Assembly: GCA_964439265.1 (NCBI GenBank) | Contig: CAYTOA010000010.1 | Location: 1-64,000, forward strand | Direction of reading: 5' to 3' | From: JAGVPT01 sp964439265 | GTDB taxonomy: Bacteria > Bacteroidota > Ignavibacteria > UBA10030 > UBA8401 | Length of the DNA: 64,000 nt | Shown here: positions 53,044 through 61,509 of the stretch, one piece after another | Numbering within the stretch: the stretch's first letter is position 1 | Layout of the letters: every line of letters starts with the position of its first letter | Made by a program: the position numbers and the translations under genes | The notes under the pieces: generated by a model | Databases searched by the model: none | Told to the model about the DNA's origin: nothing | Seen by the model: only the letters and a program-made list of their open reading frames with translations

Positions 53044-54768
53044 ATGGCTCGTTATAATAGCTTCAAGAACTTATCACTGCAGATGGTGCTTATGCTTTTC
53101 GCGGCAACTTCGACTTTCGCACAACCCCTTGCTTTTCCCGGAGCTGAGGGAGGGGGAAGGCTTACGTGGGGCGGACGGGGTGGAAAAGTGATCGAGGTGA
53201 CCAACCTTAACGATGACGGATTGCCGGGGAGTCTTCGTTATGCCATCAACCAAAGCGGTGCGAGGACGGTTGTGTTCCGTGTTTCGGGAACAATCGCGTT
53301 GGTACAAGCTCTGAAGATTACAAAAGATTCCATCACGATCGCAGGTCAAACTGCGCCGGGTGACGGCATTTGCCTGAAAAATTTCACATTCAACGTCAGC
53401 GCGAATGAAGTCATCATCCGGTACATCCGGTCACGGTTCGGCGATCAGGGCGCTGGCAAGCCGATTGACGATGCCATCAATGGCTACAGCCATACTTCAT
53501 TCGCCAAGAAAAAAATCATTGTCGATCATTGCTCGGCGAGTTGGAGCCTGGACGAGTCTCTTTCATTTTATGGGTATGACAGTCTCACAATCCAGTGGTG
53601 TCTTATCAGCGAGAGCCTCTATAATAATTACGACCCTAAGGGGACGCATGGCTACGGCGGAATTTGGGGCGGATTCAATTCTACGTATCACCACAATCTC
53701 TTCGCGCACCATTCGAGCAGAAATCCGCGTTTTTCCGGACCTACTCCAGCAGGCTCCGGCACGGATTCTTCACAGAACCTCGATTTTCGCAACAACGTGA
53801 TTTACAACTGGGGCTTCAACAGTTCGTATGGCGGCGAAGAGAGCGAAATCAATATTGTCAACAACTACTACAAATACGGCCCCGCGACAAAGTCCAGCGT
53901 GAAAAGCAGGATATTTAATCCTTACGGATCCGGTGATTCAACCGGCATGTTCTACATTGCAGGAAATTATGTCGACGGGGACACCGGCGTGACCAACAAC
54001 AATTGGAAAGGGGTTGTGCCGGAGTACTCTGGTTTCAGAATGAGCACAGCGCAGGCATTGACGCCCTTCCCGTTCCCGGAGGTCACGACCAATACACCCG
54101 ATGAAGCATACACGCTTGTGCTGGCAAATGCTGGCGCCACGCTTCCGAAGCGCGACACAGTCGACAACCGGATTATTTACGAAGTCGCTCATAGGACCGC
54201 AACATTCAGCGGCCACACTCACGCATATGAAACTGCCAACGGTCTCGATACCTCCATTCCACATGGAATCATCGATTCCCAGAGCGACGTAGGCGGTTGG
54301 CCGACGCTCAACTCGGTTCCCGCTCCATCCGATTCCGATCATGACGGCATGCCCGATTCATGGGAAATCGCGCATGGACTAAACCCGTACGACCCTGCAG
54401 ACCGAAACATTGTCGACGCGAGCGGGTACACCAAACTCGAGGAATATCTTGACGAATTGGCCGGAACACCAACGTCTGTAGACTCCGAGAGAAGACCTAT
54501 GGTGCCTACGTTGGACCTCTTTCAGAATTATCCGAATCCGTTCAACCCGTCGACATCGGTACGTTATCAGCTTTCGGCGAGGATGCATGCAGTGATCGAG
54601 GTTTATGATATTCTCGGAAAGAAAGTCGTTGTGCTCGACCAGGGTGTCCGCGGTCCGGGCGAATACAGTGTCACGATCACGGCTGACCATTGGGCGAGCG
54701 GGGTGTACCTGTGCAAGCTGAGTGCGGGCGGTAATGAAAAGACGATCAAACTTCTTCTCATGCGATAG
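53044..54768 (+). CDS. secreted pectate lyase with T9SS domain
   Basis: The product (574 residues) has a signal peptide (ending STFAQ) followed by a pectate-lyase beta-helix (FPGAEGGGRLTWGGRGGKVIEVTNL, ARTVVFRVSGTIAL, IAGQTAPGDGICL, EVIIRYIRSRFGD). A calcium-binding-like DSDHDGMPDSWEIAHGLNPYD stretch and a C-terminal NYPNPFNPST sorting domain complete it. It should cleave polygalacturonate by beta-elimination at the cell surface or outside; family PL1-like is my best assignment. GGAAGGAAA precedes the ATG at 53044, preferred over an in-frame start 45 bases upstream. Confidence 0.9.
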   Translation: MARYNSFKNLSLQMVLMLFAATSTFAQPLAFPGAEGGGRLTWGGRGGKVIEVTNLNDDGLPGSLRYAINQSGARTVVFRVSGTIALVQALKITKDSITIAGQTAPGDGICLKNFTFNVSANEVIIRYIRSRFGDQGAGKPIDDAINGYSHTSFAKKKIIVDHCSASWSLDESLSFYGYDSLTIQWCLISESLYNNYDPKGTHGYGGIWGGFNSTYHHNLFAHHSSRNPRFSGPTPAGSGTDSSQNLDFRNNVIYNWGFNSSYGGEESEINIVNNYYKYGPATKSSVKSRIFNPYGSGDSTGMFYIAGNYVDGDTGVTNNNWKGVVPEYSGFRMSTAQALTPFPFPEVTTNTPDEAYTLVLANAGATLPKRDTVDNRIIYEVAHRTATFSGHTHAYETANGLDTSIPHGIIDSQSDVGGWPTLNSVPAPSDSDHDGMPDSWEIAHGLNPYDPADRNIVDASGYTKLEEYLDELAGTPTSVDSERRPMVPTLDLFQNYPNPFNPSTSVRYQLSARMHAVIEVYDILGKKVVVLDQGVRGPGEYSVTITADHWASGVYLCKLSAGGNEKTIKLLLMR

Positions 54769-54777
54769 TCGAGAGCA

Positions 54778-55992
54778 ATGAAGTCAACGAGAGCCATCTA
54801 TGTAGCGCTAGTTCTCATCATCTCTGCCGGTTCTTCTGTGTCCGGGGGAGAAAAAGATGATGCCCTGCCATGGTCGTCTCGGATCGCCAGATCTTTTTTA
54901 CAAAGCCATCCGGCGGGAACAACGTACGATTCTGCGTCCCCGAATAAAAAATGGAACTACGAGCAAGGGATCATGCTTGAAGCACTCCATCAAATGTGGT
55001 TGTACACTGGTGATAGAAAGTATTTCGATTTTATCAAACGGAATATAGACCAATATGTCGGCGAGGACGGTTCAATTCGCTCGTACGAGTACGGCGAGTT
55101 CACGCTCGACAACATCGGTCCGGGAAGAGCGTTGCTGACCCTGTATGCTGAGACCGGCAATCAGAAATATAAACGGGCGGCCGATACGCTTCGAAATCAA
55201 CTGCTCAATCAGCCGCGTACACACGAAGGGGGCTATTGGCACAAGAAAATCTACCCGTACCAGATGTGGTTGGATGGCTTATACATGGCTGAACCGTTTT
55301 ACGCTTGGTACGCGAAACAAGCAAAGGCACAGGACGATTTCAGCGATGTGATCGACCAATTTGTATTTATTGCCAGGCACACACTCGATCCAAAAACCGG
55401 ATTGATGTATCATGGGTGGGATGAGAGTCTGCAACAACGTTGGGCAAATCCGTCAACGGGGTGTTCTCCGAGTTTTTGGGGCAGGGCGATGGGGTGGTAC
55501 TGCATGGCATTGGTCGACGTGCTGGACTACATTCCGGCGGGATATCCAAGAAGAGACACGTTGATCACGATTCTGAGAAACCTCTCGGCGTCGTTGATCG
55601 AATTCCAGGATAAAAAAACGGGCCTTTGGTATCAGGTGGTCGATCAAGGAGGAAGAAAGGATAACTATCTCGAAGCTTCGGCGTCGTGCATGTTTGTCTA
55701 CACGTTCGCAAAGGGTGCGTCATGCGGTCTTCTCGATGCGCGCTATTTCGCTATCGCAGAATCGGCATTCACAGCGATCACGGAAAACTTTGTCGTTACA
55801 GACGAACATGGGTATGTGAACCTTCTTCACACGTGCCAGAGTGCAGGACTCGGAGGTCATCCATACAGAGACGGCAGTTTTGAATACTATATTCATGAAC
55901 CGCAGCGAACCAACGATTTGAAGGGCATTGCGCCATTCCTTCTCACTGCCATCGAAATCGAAAAGGGACAGGCAAGCCGAGCGCGGCAATAA
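54778..55992 (+). CDS. GH105 unsaturated rhamnogalacturonyl/galacturonyl hydrolase
   Basis: The 404 residues show a short signal peptide (ending near SSVSGG) and an (alpha/alpha)6-barrel with KKWNYEQGIMLEAL, PYQMWLDGLYMAEPFYAWY (Asp166 as the likely catalytic acid) and SPSFWGRAMGWYCMAL. The enzyme hydrates and removes the unsaturated uronate that lyases leave at the non-reducing end. It lies ten bases after the pectate lyase, a matching pair. It ends at the core domain without the extra C-terminal domain found in some relatives. Confidence 0.93.
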   Translation: MKSTRAIYVALVLIISAGSSVSGGEKDDALPWSSRIARSFLQSHPAGTTYDSASPNKKWNYEQGIMLEALHQMWLYTGDRKYFDFIKRNIDQYVGEDGSIRSYEYGEFTLDNIGPGRALLTLYAETGNQKYKRAADTLRNQLLNQPRTHEGGYWHKKIYPYQMWLDGLYMAEPFYAWYAKQAKAQDDFSDVIDQFVFIARHTLDPKTGLMYHGWDESLQQRWANPSTGCSPSFWGRAMGWYCMALVDVLDYIPAGYPRRDTLITILRNLSASLIEFQDKKTGLWYQVVDQGGRKDNYLEASASCMFVYTFAKGASCGLLDARYFAIAESAFTAITENFVVTDEHGYVNLLHTCQSAGLGGHPYRDGSFEYYIHEPQRTNDLKGIAPFLLTAIEIEKGQASRARQ

Positions 55993-56041
55993 TGCTCGGT
56001 CTTGAGGCGCACGGAAAACAACATTCTAACGGAGGCGTATC

Positions 56042-57109
56042 GTGAAAAGTAACTCGCATGTCACGCTTGAAGATATCGCGAAGAAGTTGAAGGTGTCAAG
56101 GGTTACGGTGTCGAAGGCGTTGCGGGGTCACTCAGACATTTCTGATGAAACCTCAAAAAAAGTGAGGCGCATCGCGAAGGAATTGGGCTACAGCCCGAAC
56201 TACATGGCACGGAATCTTTCAGCTCGACGCTCTAACATGCTCGGTTTCGTGGTCCCTAAAATTGCGCACTTTTTCTTCGGCTCGCTGATCGAGGCGGTGT
56301 ACAATGCCGCGTTTGAGAATAATTACGAGACGATCCTGACCGTCTCACAGGAAAACGAAGAACGGGAGAAGAAACATATCGAGACGCTCATCTCCATGAG
56401 GGTCGACGGTATTATCGTCTCAATCTCTCAAGAGACCAAAAGCCTTGATGTTTTTCAGTGGGTGAAGAAGATGGGAGTTCCGCTTCTTTTTGTCGACCGC
56501 ATGCCGGAGCCTGCACTCCCCGGCTTCAGCACCGTGATGATTGACGACCGGCAAGGGGCGCGCAGCGGTGTGGAACATGCAATCGTCAACGCGGGTCACC
56601 GAAAGCTCGGGTTTATCGGAGGTGCAAATCCGTGGATCAACATCGGGAAGAAGCGTCTGTTGGGGTTTGAAGAGGCTTTAAAGAACCACGATATCCCGGT
56701 TCGCCAGGAGTGGATTGTCCCCGGAGGTTTCGGAACGAAAGATGGTTACGAGGGGTTCATGCAGCTCTATAAAAAGGGACCGCTTCCGGAATTCATCTTT
56801 GCCGCAACATATCCGGTGGCGCTCGGCGTCTACGAAGCGGCAAAAAAATTGGCGCTGAAAATACCGGATGACATCGATGTGATGTGCTTTGGGGACAGCG
56901 ATATGAGTCATTTGCTTTCTCCCGCGCTCAGCTGCGTGAACCAGCCGACGCGTGAGCTCGGCATGACGGCGGTTCATACGATCCTCGATGCGATCAAGAG
57001 TCATGAGAAACAAAGAGAACGACACATTGTTATTCCGGCCGGGATAACCCTGAGAGAAACGTGCAAAGCCCGCGTGCTGCAACAGAAGACCGCTATGGAG
57101 GCGAACTAA
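56042..57109 (+). CDS. LacI-family transcriptional regulator
   Basis: This 355-residue protein has an N-terminal helix-turn-helix (VTLEDIAKKLKVSRVTVSKALRG) and hinge (SPNYMARNLSARRSNMLGFVV), followed by a periplasmic-binding-type sensor domain (about 62-340). It likely senses a pectin-derived sugar and controls this locus. GGAGG upstream supports the GTG start at 56042. It lies between the GH105 and acetylesterase genes in the same direction, so it may be co-transcribed and autoregulated. Confidence 0.93.
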   Translation: MKSNSHVTLEDIAKKLKVSRVTVSKALRGHSDISDETSKKVRRIAKELGYSPNYMARNLSARRSNMLGFVVPKIAHFFFGSLIEAVYNAAFENNYETILTVSQENEEREKKHIETLISMRVDGIIVSISQETKSLDVFQWVKKMGVPLLFVDRMPEPALPGFSTVMIDDRQGARSGVEHAIVNAGHRKLGFIGGANPWINIGKKRLLGFEEALKNHDIPVRQEWIVPGGFGTKDGYEGFMQLYKKGPLPEFIFAATYPVALGVYEAAKKLALKIPDDIDVMCFGDSDMSHLLSPALSCVNQPTRELGMTAVHTILDAIKSHEKQRERHIVIPAGITLRETCKARVLQQKTAMEAN

Positions 57110-57112
57110 CGC

Positions 57113-58645
57113 ATGAAATGTCGGGGATCGAAAAGCCTGTCCTCCTTTTCCGCTCTGCTTTTCACGAGTACGGTCTTGCTGTGCGGATTCCTTTCTTCCG
57201 ACACGACGGTGAGAATATTTCTTGTCGGCGACTCGACGATGGCCGATAAACCTCTTGCGGATAATCCCGAGCGGGGGTGGGGGCAGGTATTCCCGAGTTT
57301 TTTCGACCGGCATGTCATCATCGAGAACCATGCAATGAATGGACGGAGTACGAAGAGTTTTATCAGTCAAGGACGATGGCAAGTCGTTGTCGACAGGCTC
57401 CGCCCGAACGATTATGTATTCATCCAGTTCGGACACAATGATGAAAAGAAGGATGATACTTCCAGGTACGCGGCTCCCGAAACCGACTTCAGGAACAATC
57501 TTATAAAATTTGTTCATGAAACTCGCGCGAAGGGGGCGCTCCCGGTTCTACTCACGCCTGTTAGTCGAAGGAAATTTGATGAGCTCAACAAGGCGGTTGA
57601 AACGCACCAGGAATATTCCGATGCCGTCCGTCGAGTTGCAAAGGAGGAACGCGTTCCGTTGATCGACTTGGACGCAAAGAGCATTGGATTGCTTGATACC
57701 CTCGGGCCTGAAAAATCTAAGAGCGTGTTCCTTTGGATTCAACCGGGAAAATACAAGGCCTTGCCGGCGGGCAAAGAAGATAATACTCATTTCACCTTTG
57801 ACGGGGCAAAACAAATTGCCGGGCTGGTCGTCGACGGCATCACAGAACTCCACCTCCCGCTTGAATCGAGGTTGTTGCCGGCAGATCATGCACCGGATAT
57901 TGGCAGGGGAAAGGTCGTCCTTCTGGATTATTTCTTTAACAACGAAAGAAAGGCCGGTCCCGACAACCACGTCATGCGATTTCACTATGTATGGGAGGAT
58001 ACAGCAAATTCCGGATTCTCAGAACTAGGGAAGGCGATCATGGAATTGGGCGCCGAGCTTGATACTCTCGAGGTCGAACCGACGACGCAGAAACTGTCGC
58101 ATGCAAGTATCTATATCATTGTCGACCCGGACACGCCGTTGGAGAGTGCTCATCCCAACTACATTGAAGCGCCGGCGAAGGACGCGATCGTTGAATGGGT
58201 GCGCGCCGGCGGGATTCTTCTCTTGTTTGGGAACGACAAAGGAAACGCCGAATTCGAGCATCTCAATATGCTCGCGGAACGTTTTGGGATCCATTTCAAC
58301 GAAGACAGCCGCAATAGAGTTCAGGGAAACGATTTCGAGACGGGCGCCTTTGCCGGTCTTCCATCCCATCCAATGTTTAAAAACGTCAACAAGATCTATC
58401 TCAAAGAGATCTCGACATTGAAACTTTCGGGGGATGCCAGGCCGATTCTGACGGACAAAGGCGATGTCATCATCGGATATTCGAAGTTTGGCAGCGGGTC
58501 CGTGGTCGCGGTGGGAGACCCATGGTTTTACAATGAATATTACGATAACAGGAAATTACCGGATGCGTTTGAGAATTACAAGGCAGCGGAGAATTTGTTC
58601 CGTTGGCTGCTGCAGGATGCGAAGACCGTGAGAAGTGTTGACTAG
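57113..58645 (+). CDS. rhamnogalacturonan acetylesterase fused to a GH88/GH105-associated C-terminal domain
   Basis: Residues 33-245 form an SGNH/GDSL esterase (CE12-like): VGDSTMA (Ser41), NHAMNGRS (Gly77), FGHND (Asn109) and DNTHF (Asp223, His226). It removes acetyl groups from rhamnogalacturonan. Residues about 250-510 are a separate domain (VVLLDYFFNNE, IYIIVDPDTPLE, GGILLLFGNDKGNAEFEHLN), DUF4350- or amidotransferase-like, which I recall from the C-terminus of GH88/GH105 proteins. A signal peptide covers about 8-29. The start lies three bases after the LacI stop. Confidence 0.85.
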   Translation: MKCRGSKSLSSFSALLFTSTVLLCGFLSSDTTVRIFLVGDSTMADKPLADNPERGWGQVFPSFFDRHVIIENHAMNGRSTKSFISQGRWQVVVDRLRPNDYVFIQFGHNDEKKDDTSRYAAPETDFRNNLIKFVHETRAKGALPVLLTPVSRRKFDELNKAVETHQEYSDAVRRVAKEERVPLIDLDAKSIGLLDTLGPEKSKSVFLWIQPGKYKALPAGKEDNTHFTFDGAKQIAGLVVDGITELHLPLESRLLPADHAPDIGRGKVVLLDYFFNNERKAGPDNHVMRFHYVWEDTANSGFSELGKAIMELGAELDTLEVEPTTQKLSHASIYIIVDPDTPLESAHPNYIEAPAKDAIVEWVRAGGILLLFGNDKGNAEFEHLNMLAERFGIHFNEDSRNRVQGNDFETGAFAGLPSHPMFKNVNKIYLKEISTLKLSGDARPILTDKGDVIIGYSKFGSGSVVAVGDPWFYNEYYDNRKLPDAFENYKAAENLFRWLLQDAKTVRSVD

Positions 58646-58667
58646 TGCCATATTGACGAGGATAAAG

Positions 58668-60308
58668 ATGAGAAGAATTTTGTTGCTGCAGAGAATAGTT
58701 ACCGCGAGCTTTTTCATGCTGACAACTTCTGTCTTTGCGGGAACGGACCCGGTGGTAAAGGCATATATGTCCAACCTCCCCTTCGCGATGCCGGAAATAG
58801 AACTTCCCAATATTCCCAGCCTACGGATTTCGATCGCAGATTTCGGAGCTGTAGGCGACGGCTGCACCATGAACACCGACGCCATCGCGGCGGCGATTCA
58901 ACAGTGCGCCGCAAAAGGGGGAGGGGTCGTGACGGTTCCCCCGGGAATGTGGCTTACAGGCCCGATCAAATTGGAGAGCAAGATTGAACTTCATCTCGAC
59001 AGCGGCGCTGTGATTTTGTTCAGCAAACGGTTCGAGGATTACCCGATGTTCAAACGCAGCAAGGCCGCGGTGAAATGTATGCCGATGATCTTTGGCAGCA
59101 ACCTTCAGGATGTCGCCATTACGGGAAGAGGATTATTCGACGGCAACGGGCAACACTGGCGCCCCGTCAAGAAAGAGAAAATGACAAGCCGGCAATGGAA
59201 AGAATTATTGGAATCGGGAGGTGCTGTAGCTTCTGATGGAAAAACCTGGTGGCCTTCTAAAGAGGCTCTAAACGGAGAAGACTATCTGAAAGAGCTGAAG
59301 AATAGCGGCAAGAAGCCCACCCCCGAGCAAATTGCCGGAGCAAGAGAGTTCCTCCGGCCGGTGATGGTTGCGTTGGATGATTGCAAGCGAGTCTTGTTTG
59401 ACGGTCCGACATTCATGAACGCCCCAGGATGGACGCTCGCTCCGACGAGGTGCGAAGAGGTTGTCGTGCGAAATGTCGCCGTAAACAATCCATGGTGGGG
59501 GCAGAACACCGACGCCATCGATATCAACTCGTGCAGAAACTTTCTCCTCTATAATAGCGTGATGAGCGTCGGAGATGACGCCATCTGTGTGAAGCCGGGG
59601 AAGATGAGCGATTTGGAGTCGGGCCAACCGGCATGCGAGAACATCGTGGTCGCAGACTGCATTGTCTACAACGGCCATGGCGGGTTCGTGATCGGATCCG
59701 AATCGTACGGCGGCGCGCGAAATATTTCGGTCAAGAACTGCACATTCATCGGCACCGATATCGGCCTCCGGTTCAAATCGGCCGGCGATCGGGGAGGAGT
59801 GGTAGAAAAAGTGTACGTGGACGGCATCCGGATGAAGGACATCGTCAACGAGGCGATCCTCTTCGATATGTTCTACGATCAAAACAACGATAACGATCCG
59901 AATGTGAAGCGCACGCCGGAATTTCGCGATTTCCAGATCAGCAATATCGTGTGCGATGGAGCAAGCGGCGCAATAACCGTCCGTGGACTTGCGGAAATGC
60001 CGGTGAAGAATATCCGATTCAACACCATCGTCATTAATTCTACGGCGGGCTGCGTGCTTCAAGACGCGGAGCAGATCGAAATGGATAATATCCGGCTGTC
60101 GTTCTTGACCGGTGCCGCATATACGGTGAACAATGCTGATTCCATCCAGCTCAAGCATATTTCATTTCCGCCAGATGCAAAACTCTTTCTCAAGGCAAGC
60201 GGGAATAAAACGAAAAGTATTAGCATCAATGAAACAGACCTGTCGAAAATGAAACAGGCTGTTGATTCTGATCCGGAAGTGAAAAAGGATGAAATTATCA
60301 TCCGATAA
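58668..60308 (+). CDS. second GH28 polygalacturonase-family hydrolase
   Basis: The product (546 residues) has a signal peptide (ending SVFAG) and a GH28 beta-helix from LRISIADFGAVGDG. The motifs are QNTDAID, VGDDAI, NGHGG and RFKSAGDRGG, that is all core Asp and His residues but Ala instead of Gly after NTD and RFK instead of RIK. Compared with the 41997 enzyme it has an extra insert near residues 165-230. GAGG six bases before the ATG at 58668 fixes the start. Confidence 0.92.
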   Translation: MRRILLLQRIVTASFFMLTTSVFAGTDPVVKAYMSNLPFAMPEIELPNIPSLRISIADFGAVGDGCTMNTDAIAAAIQQCAAKGGGVVTVPPGMWLTGPIKLESKIELHLDSGAVILFSKRFEDYPMFKRSKAAVKCMPMIFGSNLQDVAITGRGLFDGNGQHWRPVKKEKMTSRQWKELLESGGAVASDGKTWWPSKEALNGEDYLKELKNSGKKPTPEQIAGAREFLRPVMVALDDCKRVLFDGPTFMNAPGWTLAPTRCEEVVVRNVAVNNPWWGQNTDAIDINSCRNFLLYNSVMSVGDDAICVKPGKMSDLESGQPACENIVVADCIVYNGHGGFVIGSESYGGARNISVKNCTFIGTDIGLRFKSAGDRGGVVEKVYVDGIRMKDIVNEAILFDMFYDQNNDNDPNVKRTPEFRDFQISNIVCDGASGAITVRGLAEMPVKNIRFNTIVINSTAGCVLQDAEQIEMDNIRLSFLTGAAYTVNNADSIQLKHISFPPDAKLFLKASGNKTKSISINETDLSKMKQAVDSDPEVKKDEIIIR

Positions 60309-60320
60309 ATACCGAAGAAT

Positions 60321-61375
60321 ATGAAACGAATATTTCTTACGGCGATTTTCCTTTTTGCTTCCTATGCTCACGTGACGGCGAGCGAATGCGCGGATATCGT
60401 AGTCGCTCAGGACGGGACGGGACGGTTTCGTTCTATTCAAGAGGCGTTGAACTCGATCCCGAAAAATAACGAGCGGTTCACGATCATCCTTATCAAGAAC
60501 GGCGTCTACACGGAGAAGCTTTTCATCACGAAAAGTAATATTGCTCTTGTCGGCGAAGATAAGGACAGCACACGTATTGTGTACGCGGAACTGCGTTCGA
60601 ACTGGACGAAAGCACCCAACAACCACANNNNNNNNNNNNNNNNNNNNNNNNNNNNNNNNNNNNNNNNNNNNNNNNNNNNNNNNNNNNNNNNNNNNNNNNN
60701 NNNNNNNNNNNNNNNNNNNNNNNNNNNAACCTTAGCGCAAGCATCTGGCACGACGGGAGTTCGAACAAAGACCAGAAATTTGTCATCAGGTATTCTCAAT
60801 TTGACGGCGTTCCCGGATTCCCTCTGGGCCGCCACCACCGCGATGCGCAATTCTATTTGCTTGATTGCATTTTCTCAAAGAACATGGCCGACCGGGCAAT
60901 CTACGCACCACTCACTTCGCAGAACCTGGTGCCATGGATTTGGGGCGTGCGACATTATTTCTACAACTGTCATCGTGAGGGGGGAGATTTTGCGTGGTTC
61001 AAGGATAACCTGTCCACCGCGGATGGTTCTCCAACTCCCGCGCAGGTGTCGGCAGAATGGACGTTCGGAAACACGTGGAATCCTGAGACAGAAATGCACC
61101 CCGTTCTCTCCTTTGCCGCCTTGCCATTTCCTCGCGATGCGGCATATGACGTGAAGGGGATAAAGGTTGGCTTGCGCTGGATCCCAGCCCGGAACGCCGA
61201 TTCGCACGATGTGTATTTTGGGAAGGAAGAAACTCCGGCTTTCATGAAGAATCAAAAGTCGGCTGCATTCGAAGCGTCCGAACTTAGCGCCCATACGACA
61301 TACTACTGGCGGATCGACGAGATCGCCGGGGCCGACACGCTTCGAGGACCGATATGGCATTTCACAACTGAGTAG
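60321..61375 (+). CDS. pectinesterase (CE8), interrupted by an assembly gap
   Basis: The first 102 codons give a signal peptide and a CE8 start (DIVVAQDGTGRFRSIQEALNSI, IILIKNGVYTEKL, IALVGEDKDSTRIVY). After the 100-N gap the coding frame resumes at 60728 in another register (SIWHDGSSNKDQKF, GFPLGRHHRDAQFYLLDC with the catalytic-type Arg). It ends with a fibronectin-type-III-like tail (about the last 90 residues). The frame change is explained by the arbitrary gap length, so I treat it as one gene. The Asp residues of the active site fall in the gap. It removes methyl groups from pectin before lyase attack. Confidence 0.82.
60628..60727. other. assembly gap of 100 N
   Basis: Exactly 100 undetermined bases lie inside the pectinesterase gene. 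The round number suggests a scaffold gap of unknown true length. Confidence 0.98.
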
Positions 61376-61384
61376 TAGGAACAA

Positions 61385-61461
61385 GTAATAAGTTATAAGT
61401 CTTAAGTTATAGGTTATACGTTATACATAAGACTTAAAACTTGAGATTTAGAACTTAAGAC
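61385..61461. repeat. A/T-rich AAGTCTTAAG repeat block
   Basis: The spacer before the last gene is built of variants of TTATAAGTCTTAAGT. GTCTTAAGTT (61399-61408) has a perfect inverted partner AACTTAAGAC (61452-61461). It may form a hairpin; no terminator T-tract follows. Confidence 0.6.
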
Positions 61462-61509
61462 AAAAAACGTAAGACACAGGGCACAGACCAGACTAATAGG
61501 AGCATCGGC

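Noticed and set aside
60321..61375. Pseudogene call for the pectinesterase
   Set aside because: The frame change coincides exactly with the N gap of arbitrary length, so decay is not supported.
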